Source: Axinella damicornis (taxonomy: Eukaryota; Porifera; Demospongiae; Axinellida; Axinellidae). From it: a stretch of DNA of 64,000 bases. The position numbers and the translations under genes were made by a program. The stretch covers positions 12,513,671 to 12,577,670 of the forward strand of contig OZ007509.1 of NCBI GenBank assembly GCA_963931865.1. The letters run 5' to 3'. Positions 1-9,490 of the stretch are shown here, in pieces (within the stretch, counting starts at the first letter, position 1; each line of letters starts with the position of its first letter). The notes under the pieces were generated by a model that saw only the letters and a list, made by a program, of their open reading frames with translations, made no database searches and was not told the DNA's origin.

Positions 1-25
1 CATGAACATGCACACATTCATGCAG

Positions 26-214
26 GCATTGGTTGACCTTTGCTGTGTGGCCATAACCAAGTGTGTTGAACTCACTGGCGATTTCAGATTGCCTACCGAC
101 ATTAGACAGATCCTTCAAAGGTATAAACTCATCAATTCATGTCCACCATTGATTTATCATTCAGGTGTACAATGTAAAAGTGATCAGTTACTGTATTTTG
201 GATTAGTGGATTAG
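26..214 (+). CDS. Terminal exon with SOCS-box-like sequence (partial gene)
   Basis: The reading frame is open from the window edge to a stop at 212-214. An acceptor-like AG lies at 24-25. The translation has the spacing of a SOCS box: an LCC..AI segment, then LP..I...L..Y about 20 residues later, as in the C-terminal boxes of ASB and SPSB proteins that recruit elongin B/C and cullin-5. Box-like C-termini normally end a protein, which fits the stop shortly after. An alternative is that the exon ends at 120 before GTATAA. The rest of the gene lies to the left of the window. Short match, so only moderately sure. Confidence 0.45.
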   Translation, partial: ALVDLCCVAITKCVELTGDFRLPTDIRQILQRYKLINSCPPLIYHSGVQCKSDQLLYFGLVD

Positions 215-308
215 TGGATTAGCGAATACATGTACTTCCATACAGGTGTGATGTCAATTGCAACTACCCACCATTTACATGTATCATTCCGGTGCAGCAC
301 TGAATATA

Positions 309-829
309 TACCGTATAGCGGGAAATTTTTGCGAGGCACAAATTTTCGCGTTTTTCGTGATCGAACACCTACTTGCGATAATTTGAACCCCACATAAATT
401 TGTTCCACGAGCATTTTGCCACCTGGAGTAGCTAGCTAGGTCGCTACTTCCGACCTGTACAAGTAATGCCATCCCACAAGGGACCCTTATCGACCACCGC
501 CAGTCTCACAGTTACAAACAAAGTGAGCCAGCAAGTAGCCGAGTGTCGCGCGCATAGCACATCGTAGTCGAGAGGACCATAATAATTTCAGCAAGATCTC
601 GAGCGAACACACCGAACAGGCGGCACTGATCACCATATGTAAGCAGCCTCTTACCTTCACTTCCACATTGAAGTGCATGCTGAGTTCTCCCAGTAGTACG
701 CGTGTGCATGTGAAGAGTAGGTGTGGTCATAGGTTGTGATCCTTTGTCACAAAATGAAAACTTTGTAAGAACGGATTTTAGTAAGATTCGCAAAAATTTG
801 GAGCCGCGAAAATTTTCCGCTATACCGTA
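309..829. mobile_element. MITE, TATAGCGGGAAATTT-type inverted termini, copy 1
   Basis: The left end (309-350) and the reverse complement of the right end (about 780-829) share a terminus of the form TACSGTATAGCGGRAAATTT followed by alternating TTTTGCG/TTTTCGCG blocks. There is no transposase. A second member of similar length lies at about 12461-13006. The TA-rich ends suggest a Tc1/mariner-like origin, but no target duplication could be fixed. Confidence 0.65.
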
Positions 830-1257
830 GCAGAAGCTGACAACCCACTCATTTAGCTTGCATAGCTACATATTATATCCAGAAAAGGTCCAGATAATGC
901 AATGTCGTATGTGTCTTATCAGTAAGAACAGAGAATGTTGATTGGCATACCAAATAGTCAATACTTTGTTCAGCAGTCATCATGACCTTTGACCTTGAGT
1001 GGGATGGCCTGTAAGCTGGAGAGCACAGGCATTCTATAATCTGGCTAGATAGTGGGACTGCATGCATGATCTTTTATAAACTGGAGGTGCCTATACTAAG
1101 TAGAACTCCCTGTATTTTGTTGGAAAATGACTCCTAAGATGGCCTAATTCGCCCAAGAAATTGATGATTGACCGTTTGTAATTGAGTGGAAAGACAGTTG
1201 CAGCTGATTTGCTTTTAACTCTTTACCAACCGTAGACATTGGAGGTCAGTTTTATAG
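830..1257. other. Intergenic or intronic, nothing identified
   Basis: No convincing exon, repeat or RNA was recognised. The open frames here are short and lack family resemblance. Confidence 0.5.
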
Positions 1258-1681
1258 TACCGTAGGCGCTCTAATTATGTGTCCTTTCTAATTCTGTTTG
1301 CGTAACGCGATTATAACGGCAGCATGGCAGCTAGCTCGAAGCGCACACAGTACAGTTGAACGGCGAAGATGGCTCGTCACATCACTGCCTGTGAACGTTG
1401 ACATATAAAGACACAGTTGCGATATGGCTGGGGCATCGATGCAGTGAAGGTACTCATTTATGTATTCTGTGCCCCAGGATACGGACGCCCATGTAGGAGA
1501 AAAGGCAGCGACAGTCCGACAACGAGGAATGAACACAACCGCTATGCAATGGCCTTGTCTGACTTTAGTACCTAGCGAGGTGTTTTCTAATCATGCGTCG
1601 AAAATCATCGCCATTTGACTGACCAAATTAATATTTCTATTGTTGCGTTGCATTTCGAAAGTAATTAGAGTGCCTACGGTA
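1258..1681. mobile_element. MITE with CCGTAGGCGCTCTAATTATG-type termini, copy 1
   Basis: It begins TACCGTAGGCGCTCTAATTA and ends with an inverted version of the same terminus. A second copy, with its interior inverted relative to this one, lies at 60856-61362. The two share several hundred bases of interior, so they are members of one family and not chance inverted repeats. No transposase is encoded. Confidence 0.7.
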
Positions 1682-3041
1682 CCCTAGATAAGGTTCCATC
1701 AGTTTTCATCCTCAAAACTTCACACAGAACTGCACACAGCCATCCTTTCTACATTTGTTGCCAGTAACTGTTGGGCAATGGTAACTCACCCTAGCAGAAA
1801 TATCAGTCTTGCATACTGGAACAGGTGTTTTCTCGGCCCTTTTATGCTTAAAACCTGAGAAATGGCATGGCCCACCCAGCTCCAACCAAGGGTTAGTCAT
1901 GGCTAAGCCTGCGGCCATGTTGCATGTTGACACCATTTGGGTGCCCTGTAACCCTGTGTGATGAGTTTGGGGGTTCCTTACTGACTATGGCTGTGATTCC
2001 CCCACCCCCAGCTGCCAGCATGGTGTGTGTGACTCCTGCAGCGGCCCTGTGTTTGGTACTGGGCTGAGGCTCATACGGGCAGTCGCCAATGAGAAGTTCA
2101 AAGTGAAGAACCTGCCGTTTATTTTTACTTTGTGCTGCCCCACATGCAGGATGGCACTCAAACGAAAGCCTAGCAGTCACTGGACAGGAGCTACTGTAGA
2201 AAATGTTACATGTACTTAGATCATGGTACAAAAATTATGTTATTTAGAAGGTTATACTACACCTTCACCAATTGAAGCAGCTAGATCTAGGATTCGGCTG
2301 TACCCGGTATAGGAGTACATGTACACAAACTGCATGAGCATGTGCGTCGAGTAATTAATCGGATCCATGGTCAGAAAGAAAGAACTTCTAAGCTAAGAAT
2401 GCATGGGCATCTGAGAAAACTGTGTACATTTAGCATGGTTCGCCTGCATGTATCATACGCATCATTATTTAGCTGTCTTTCATTTTGCACTAGCTCTAAG
2501 CTTATCAGTACAGCTTTTCGTTGCTTGTTCTTCATGCAACTGAAAAGAATACGGTAATTATTTGTCGTACACTTTAGAACATCATGCAGATAACAGTCTA
2601 TAACTGGCAATGCATGGACCAAGAACACATATGATGACATCATGACAATGATGTCATCATGACATTGTGTTCTTGTATTCACCCTGGCCTTTTTTGAATA
2701 AAATTTTGTCGCTCACGATAAGACATGAGGTTCACAAACAATTGAAATATTGGGGGTAACTTACATGATTGTAATACCGGTAATATGGCATAAATGGGAT
2801 AGTGATAATCACAGTCATGAATTAATTCGACTGCATAATAACTGCATGAGCAATAGGCAGGGTAACTGCACAAGCATGCAGACTGCAATTGTCAGTGTGC
2901 CAACAATTAAAATAATTGCACTGTCATTATAATAATATGGGAGTTATACAGTACTTTAGATGATCTGCTTGTACAGAGTGATCGATGTTATTGATAATGC
3001 TAAACACCGCAGCTGAAAAATATAGTATCCACCATGATCGA
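1682..3041. other. Non-coding stretch, nothing identified
   Basis: No exon with recognisable family features. A short local palindrome built from ATGATGACATCAT-like blocks lies near 2630-2668. Open frames on both strands are low-complexity or antisense-like. Confidence 0.45.
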
Positions 3042-3376
3042 CTAGTCCCTGTAGCCAATCACAAAGACATCTGGTGATATAATATCTTCAATGTGTTCAG
3101 CAAGAGTATTGAGGTTAGAGTCCTGCAAAACTTGGATGAGGGTTCTCCAGGTTCCTGGTTGTAGGCCGTCCCCTTGCAGCCACCTCTTCAAAATCTCCAA
3201 GTTAATCTCCTCAACTGTTTCTTTCCCTTCAATGATTGCATCAATTTTTCTCCCATCATTGTCTTTCAGCAGTAATATTCCAAATTTTTGGTAGTTTACA
3301 CCTATCTCCTGAGGAATACTGACCCTTCTGTCCTTCTTTGGAAATGTCAGTAGTTCTGGCAATGTCGCCTGATTAT
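3042..3376 (-). CDS. Death-domain-like terminal exon
   Basis: The minus-strand frame stays open from 3545 to a stop at 3042. I place the exon start at 3376, after an ACAG acceptor, because this gives a phase-1 entry matching the phase-1 acidic exons upstream; the start could lie further out. The last ~75 residues resemble a Death-fold domain: a YQKFGILLL helix, then an acidic helix, LEILKRWLQG, a TW..L...L helix and a final LAEHIEDI helix, with the conserved WL and TW pairs in place. Death domains mediate homotypic contacts in apoptosis and innate-immune signalling. Association with the exons at 5.8-7.3 kb is inference. Confidence 0.55.
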
Positions 3377-3611
3377 CTGTTTGAACCAAATAAGATATGG
3401 CAGTGTTGACTACAGTGTTTACCGACGGATGTATGTGACATTGAGGATCATGCAGCAGTGGGTTTAATGGCTTGCACAGAAAGATTATTGACTTCTGTTT
3501 TGACACCATCAAAAAGAAGCATTCAGCCTTCACAGTCACATGCACATGGCCATGATCCTGCTCACTGATGCTCCTATCAGGAAGCCCTCTCAGTGCCTTT
3601 TTTCAGCTAGC

Positions 3612-4030
3612 TACTGTAGTCGCGTGCAAGAGCGCATAAGTAGAGTACTCCGGGCAAGAGAATAATAAGAAGAGAGTATCGAACTCGCTATAGGCTACGT
3701 TGAATGTATGCGGAAAGTAACGTGACATCCAGTATGGTGCATGTGATCCACACAGACTCGTCAACTATTGTACTCCCCAATACGGCCGAGTATACTTGCT
3801 GCTCGCACGCCTTGATCGTCGAGTCAAAGAGGCTAGCTAGCTGTGGTACGGTAGCCATGGCGTCTATGTTAGGTAAGATTGTTTTTGACGTTAGCACCAT
3901 ACCGGATGTCATGTTACTTTCCGCATACATTCAACGTTGCCTATAGCGAGTTCGATACTCTCTTCTTATTATTATACACTCTTGTCCGGGGGGCGCGACC
4001 TACTTATGCGCTATTGTCGCGTGTTATTAG
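3612..4030. mobile_element. Foldback/MITE with ~120-bp inverted arms
   Basis: The left arm (about 3615-3740) and right arm (about 3897-4026) are near-perfect inverted copies, running from an outer CGCATAAGTAG block through a GAGAGTATCGAACTCGCTAT block to GGTGC. They enclose about 155 bp. The arms explain why similar short frames appear on both strands here. No transposase. Confidence 0.75.
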
Positions 4031-4260
4031 GCGCAAGCGCCTAAATCTCCACAGGAAGGAAATATGTGCCTAATTAATAACAAGATGCACTTAATTTCAA
4101 ATGACATTCCTCAAATAGAAAGTGCACTTCATTTCAAATTTCGATTCCACGCCGAAGTCTTCTTCCAGAAACTCTGCCATTTCGATCCTACTTAATAAAG
4201 AGTAACTGACACGAGAGTCTAACAGTGAATATGTGCCTAATAATGCACGACTACAGTATT
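4031..4260 (-). repeat. Dispersed ~230-bp repeat also found in receptor introns
   Basis: This is an inverted copy of the sequence preceding most LRR exons of the receptor gene (for example 13960-14180, 32330-32550 and 33580-33810). Shared blocks include TTCTTCCAGAAACTCTGCCA, a GATCCTAC motif, and CACTT(C/A)ATTTC with GTGCCTAATAA. Its presence outside the receptor gene shows it is an independent interspersed repeat carried in the exon modules. Confidence 0.65.
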
Positions 4261-5786
4261 TGAACTCATCTCTATTGTAGAAATTTCAACACGACTGTCT
4301 GTTATAGAGACAGGATTGTACAAACTGCTGCTACAGGTAATTATAAATCTCGGATGGCACGTATTAGATCAAAGAACTGCCACTAGGAAGTATATGCATG
4401 CTTACATGTACGTATGTTGGGAGGGGGCTAAGCCAATGAGTATCAACGGACAGAGTGGATTTATGCAGACAGTTAGCTAAGGCATTTACACATGTGCACG
4501 TAATCAACACAAAACAATGCACATAATAAAATCCGGCTGTTTCTGTACCTGATACAAGTCAAGGCGGTTCTTGTCGCCGTTGTTTCAGCTACTTCCTATT
4601 AGCCTCGTTCCTGGGAACGAGGCAACTTCCTATTATCGGTTTCTTGGCTCCACCCATTTCATTTCATTCTTCCATTGCAGTTGTTTTGCAATTCTCACTT
4701 CATCTTGCATGTGTTTGTGGGGCATGCCATTTTACCAATCCATATTCACAGTGAAATTACAGCCTTTTGCAACAGTCAGTTTTACATCACCCACTGTTGA
4801 TATTGTGCTAAGAGGAACAAAAGGTAATTCAATCTACATTTCAAACCAAAAGCACAAGATGTATAGTGAACACAAGCAATTTGACCTTGTCCAATACCAT
4901 CTTTGTAGTAAGTGAATCTGGCTGTTGCAAATGGCTGCATAGCCAGACACAAGCACCACATGTACGGAAGAGTACCCACAACCACATGTGAACACAACAT
5001 CACGGGCTTGTGTAAAAGCTGGATCATCCGGATCACCAAAAATGCGAGCAATTACGGTAATTGCAAATTGAACGCATTTCTGGTATCGGAAAACAGTCGC
5101 CATTGCATGCTTTAGCTTGTCAGTGTGTCGTTAATATGGTAGGTAGTGCGAGTTGCTAGATAACTTAGTGTGCATTATCATTACGTACAAGCTACTGATA
5201 ATAACTGAATGGGAGCGTCACTGGCAGTGTGGACTTGCCATCATCGTTAGTTGCTGGATAGACTGCATGGCGACGTCTGAGACACAGCACGGGAACAATA
5301 ACCACAGGTTAGTAGCGATCATGTACGGCGTAGTATTTCTGCCTGCACAACCGTTCGCTGACTCGTTGAACTTGACAGGCCTATGGTTGAGAGTCCCAGG
5401 CTTGTAGGGCTAGAATACTAACCCTACAAGCAGGCAGAAGTATATACTACGCCCAGGCTTGTAGGGCTAGATCGCTCTGCGTGTGCAGTGTATAGCTAGC
5501 TAACTTTGTTAAAGACTCCCTGATTTGTTGCAGCTGCTTATTGGGGTACCGGCAGTCGTACGGAATGTGTTTGTACTCTCCAGCACAGAGAGTCGCCGAT
5601 ACCAGCAGCATAAATACTCAGCTGACACGCTAAACCGAATATCTTCCCGGATGCACAAGCGCAAGGTGCTAGTGTGCATACTAATTGACCGTTCTTTTTT
5701 TGACGGCTTTTGGACGGCATTTTTGGTGATCCGGGTGATCCTGCTGTCCAGCTTTTACACAAGCCCCAACATCACCATAGTGTTAC
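4261..5786. other. Mostly unassigned; small foldback at ~5318-5445
   Basis: A CCTCGTTCCTGGGAACGAGG palindrome lies near 4602-4621, a terminus seen in several short elements of this window. Around 5325-5445 a GGCGTAGTATTTCTGCCTGC block is repeated in inverted form. A minus-strand open frame at 4834-5103 starting with Met could be an exon, but it resembles nothing I know. Confidence 0.35.
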
Positions 5787-5897
5787 CTAGTTTACTAGTA
5801 CTCCCTCCAGATCCAGCCATACCACCAGGAGTAGCTTGGGGAACGTCTGAGTCATCTTGGGGGTCGTCTGAGTCATCTTGGGGGATGTCTGAGTCAT
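5787..5897 (-). CDS. Acidic repeat exon A1 of unrecognised minus-strand gene
   Basis: A 111-nt exon lies between a TACACAG acceptor and a GTAACA donor, entering and leaving in phase 1. It encodes three tandem copies of a seven-residue acidic unit (PQDDSDD-like), then a Gly/Ser/Thr-rich tail. The preceding exon ends in the single base G, which completes an Asp codon here, so the acidic stretch continues across the junction. Probably a flexible linker. The product is unknown; it may be the same gene as the Death-domain exon at 3042-3376. Confidence 0.45.
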   Translation of the reverse strand: MTQTSPKMTQTTPKMTQTFPKLLLVVWLDLEGVLVN

Positions 5898-6009
5898 CTG
5901 TGTACATGGTAAGAGAGGGCACACAACACTGTGACAGCACTAGTGACATACTATATAAGAAACCATGCATAGCATGCAGGTACACAATGTATGTAAGTGC
6001 CCCTGTGAT

Positions 6010-6122
6010 GGTTAGCCTCGTTCCCAGGCCTATCCCGGTTTTCTGTTCTTCGGCTTGCGTTAACAATAATACACGAGTTATTGTCAATGCAATCCGAAGA
6101 ACAGACGGGAATGTGGCTAGGT
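6010..6122. mobile_element. Short foldback with TAGCCTCGTTCCCAGG terminus
   Basis: The left part reads TTAGCCTCGTTCCCAGGCC, followed by a TTCTGTTCTTCGG block whose inverted partner lies about 50 bases on, and an inverted, decayed terminus. Related to the element ends at 10875, 11498 and 63905. Confidence 0.5.
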
Positions 6123-6223
6123 GATGGTCACAGTGAATGCTCTTCAGCAGATGTATGCCTTGAATAAGTTGAATGGGCATAGCACTAGCACTCTAACAAT
6201 AGGAAAAAGTACCGGGTATTTAC

Positions 6224-6304
6224 GATATGCTATGATGAAATTGTACTCGGAATAACCTTCTTCGGCACATTGGTGAAACTCACGTACCACATCAATATTA
6301 CTAG
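6224..6304 (-). CDS. Candidate exon b1 of minus-strand gene
   Basis: An 81-nt phase 1-1 exon with an ATGCAG acceptor and GTAAAT donor, encoding a compact segment containing EFHQCAEEGYSEYNF. A diverged copy (about 7000-7095) retains the FHQCAEE core but has an in-frame stop and a lost donor. Conservation of the protein-like core in a duplicated block is the main argument that it is or was coding. No family recognised. Confidence 0.35.
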
Positions 6305-6486
6305 CTGCATGTTTCAATGAGCAGTATATAATTATGCAGTTTGTGTATAGCACTATAAGGAAGAAATCTGCAGTGTGTAGGACTCACACAGTGAAGGGCT
6401 CCATTACAGTCAAAGACGGAGGGCAGTGGCATGGTGATATGCTGTCACTACAACAACTAAACTAATGCGTGTCACTTTTACTCTAC

Positions 6487-6558
6487 CTGTCTCATCATCA
6501 CTGTCCAACAATATTCTCTTCTTAGCCACTGTGCCACTCCTGCCAGCCACCGCTGCAG
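6487..6558 (-). CDS. Acidic exon A2 of minus-strand gene
   Basis: A 72-nt phase 1-1 exon (CATCTAG acceptor, GTAGAG donor) encoding AGRSGTVAKKR followed by DSDDET. It is a tandem paralogue of the exon at 7230-7286. The basic-then-acidic layout resembles a nuclear-localisation or CK2-type segment, but this is only a composition argument. Confidence 0.4.
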
Positions 6559-6989
6559 CTAGATGAAAATTTAATACAAATCATGACACAGTATACATGC
6601 AGATTAGGTTAAAAGCTAAACTGAACTGCATAAACTGGTCATGGCTTTTTAGCTGTTGCCACTAACAGCTGAAACACGGCAGAACACTATGCTGCAAAGG
6701 TAGTGCTACAGTAGAACCTGCATTGTGAAAACTACACCAAGATTGGAAACACATGAGAAGTGTCGTCTCACACTAAGACACCCCGTTCGAGTAAACACCC
6801 TCCCCTCCCCTAGAGGCTCTGAGCTCGTTACTGACTCCCAATATCTTACATAGGTAAATTCAAGATTTGTAGATGCCCTGTAGCTATTATAGTGTCTCCA
6901 GAATACCTCAACTACATACGTGCATGAAGTATAAGTGTACAGTAGTCTAATCCGTGAATCTTTTAATGAAAAAAATCGGCTTGAAGTTT

Positions 6990-7286
6990 ATAGCATATAT
7001 TATATGCTTTGATGAAAGTGTACTCATAATCAGGCTGCAGGGTTTCTTCGGCACACTGGTGAAAGTCAAGTACCGCATCAACACAAGAGCCACACTAGCT
7101 GCATGTTGTATCACTGAGCAGCTATCTAGGTACGTAGTTTCTGTAGGGCATCATGTAAGGAAGATATCTGCCATCTAGGACTCTCACACAGTGAAGGGCC
7201 ATGATGTCATTTAACTCAGCGAGCTATACCTGTCTCTGAGTCATCATCATCGTCCCACACTCTCTTCTTTGCCACACTCCTGCCAG
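6990..7286. repeat. Tandem duplicate of 6224-6558 block
   Basis: Blocks at about 6230-6560 and 6995-7290 align over most of their length, including the FHQCAEE core, an AAGGAAGA..TCTGC segment, an ACTCACACAGTGAAGGGC segment and the acidic exon. The copies have diverged by many substitutions and small indels, so the duplication is not recent. Confidence 0.65.
7230..7286 (-). CDS. Acidic exon A3 of minus-strand gene
   Basis: A 57-nt phase 1-1 exon (CTATAG acceptor, GTATAG donor) encoding AGRSVAKKR followed by a five-Asp run and SET. It is the duplicate partner of exon A2. Its frame is intact and it can splice in phase to A2 or A1. Upstream exons were not found. Confidence 0.4.
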
Positions 7287-7609
7287 CTATAGATGAAATA
7301 CAAAACATGCTATTGAATACTGCATGGCTTTGCAGCTTAATGAGATTCATAGTTAGTGAGAATGGGCCCTCAAAACAGCCTAGACTGGCACTGTGTGCCA
7401 ATTGGGGATGGTTTGTTGATTTTTAATGAGATTCATTGATCCTCCATGCACATATTAGAAAATGGCAAGTAGAAACTGTTGCTACAGTGCTGACAATTAC
7501 CAGAACACTATCCTACACAGATACAATACATCGAGTGAGGGAGGAAGACTGGTGATGACTATTATACCCCGTCACATGTATACCAATGCCTCGATCGTCT
7601 ATTCGATTA

Positions 7610-7680
7610 TCTCTCGCTCAGGAAGTTGGGAGGTGGGGCCAACGAAGTTGACCCCAGCCCCCAACTTCCTGAGCGAGAGA
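7610..7680. repeat. Hairpin-forming inverted repeat
   Basis: TCTCTCGCTCAGGAAGTTGG at the left is matched by its exact inverse at the right, with a GGGGCCAAC/GTTGACCCC inner stem. Probably a small foldback element. Confidence 0.6.
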
Positions 7681-9400
7681 AAACTCAATAGACTGTCTGA
7701 AGATGAGAAGCATTTAAATGTTACAAGGTTTACCCTGACAGCAAACCATAAAGAACGCTGTTAGGTACAGTCTGTTGGAATTGTACCAGCTAGATGACTC
7801 CACAGCTCTAATAACAGCACACATTCACTTTGTTGTAGCAGACTACCATTGCTTTGCATGTCAGTTCTTGGACTACACTAGCTGTGTGTACTGAGTGCAG
7901 TGGTACACGTCCTGTGTTCAAATCTATGATGCATGTGCATTTAGCCCTTTAAGACTTAACGTTGCATATCTGCAACGTGAGACTTTCAGCTTCATGATGT
8001 CACATCCGGCAATGTCCTTGGGAGATAGGTTCTGTGACAGCAGAAAGGGCGGGACAGGGGGAGGTGGGTGGGTGTACCCGGAGGGTGCAAACAGCATAGC
8101 CGTGTCTGGGCTCTGCGATAGAAAGGTCTTGGTCGGCACTGGGAGGGCCAATTCCGCCCTTTTTGGCATAAATGGACTAAGAAAGTAGCTGTCTTGCCTT
8201 GTAGGCCCTCTGTTTCCAGTGTTCATGGTCCGTTTTTTTACCTACGGCAGGTTGGCATTTCTCAGGAGGCTTGATTGCAAGCTCGTTAATTGGTGGGTGT
8301 GGTTAAGTCATGTATATGCTGAAATTACCTGTGTGAGCAGTTTCGAGCCCAGCAACGCCAGGAAACAGAAATGAGGGTATGTTTAAGTGTTCTATAGATT
8401 GAATATGACCTAGAGAAAGAATTTGGGCCCTAAAGAGTTTAATCAAGCAGACTCCTTATTGTCACCTTCTAGGGTGTGAAGAGATCCAGACAAGACCATC
8501 AGAGCATAGATATGATCAGAACCGCCAGGCTAATGCAGGCACTATACTTCCTATGTGGAGCAAAGCAAGCGGCGTGCTTTCAACCTGTCCCAGAGATTGG
8601 TCCCCCGTCCCGGGAAATAGTAGGGCTACTAGGACAAACAAAAAACAAAAACGCACTCCACGGTATTAAAAGTAACGGAGGGGATATCCTGACACGGCCC
8701 CAGCTTTCACTCTCTAGGCTGTCCGAAATCCCCTCCCTTACCTTATAACATACCTTTAGAAGGCGGCAAGCGCACTGCTAGATGTCGTTTCGCCTTTCCA
8801 GATTTTACTCTTTCTCCTTTCCATAGGACTACTTTAGAGCCCTTCGGCCAATGGACGACTACTCTGCCAGGCTTCCCTTCCACATTGTGAACAAGATCAG
8901 AATCAACGTAGTGGACAACACCGTGATACGAACTTCCAGGACGGATCCACCGGATTGCAGTCAGAGGCATCTTCTTAAATGACGGGATCAGGACAGGGCG
9001 AATTTTGGGGGGACACACCAGCTGCACGCACTCACTCTCCAGAGTCTCGAAACGTCCGACTGCACATGACCTTTGCCTCTGGAATGATCGAGGAGACGAT
9101 TTGCCTCAACAGGCTAGCTAAGTAATCAACTTGGGACAGAGCTGGGGACGTAGCTTTGCGTTTGCTGCCTGTTTTGCAGTCCAGAGCCCAGGTTTTACAG
9201 TGAGGATTCAACGGTTGTAATAAAATATTGTTCACACACGTTCACAAATACATGCGCCCTAGTCTAGTCCCAGGCCAGGCCCCCGACCCCACCCCGTCAC
9301 ATTACTCCGTTCACGACCTCTTGACGTGCATACGGAGTTTCGCGTACCTCCGTAAGCGAGTCGATCCTGTGCGCATGCGTTTGCGCTAGCAGATAAAGCA
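7681..9400. other. Upstream flank of receptor gene, no assigned exon
   Basis: A minus-strand open frame at 8743-9027 (94 codons) has coding-like composition, with an IRPGSSYHGVVHYVDSD core, but resembles no family I know. It could be a transposon or gene fragment. The rest shows nothing definite. The receptor's promoter should lie near the right edge; a TTATTTAAACG sequence at about 9423 is the only TATA-like candidate. Confidence 0.3.
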
Positions 9401-9477
9401 TGCACAAACTTCACTCGTCTGGTTATTTAAACGTTTGAAGCTATTGTGGCACAAGGAGCAACAGTCCGGAGCTTTCA

Positions 9478-9490
9478 ATGGAGAATCCAG
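9478..9490 (+). CDS. Receptor exon 1: 13-nt start exon
   Basis: ATGGAGAATCCAG followed directly by the donor GTAAGC. It ends in phase 1 and joins exon 2 (after CTCTAG at 10618) in frame, adding MENPADSG before the next Met at 10630. If translation instead begins at that Met, this exon is untranslated. A related leader sequence recurs at 46318-46393. Confidence 0.6.

Noticed and set aside
3688..3946. Two overlapping 80-residue genes on opposite strands
   Set aside because: Produced by the inverted arms of the foldback element at 3612-4030.
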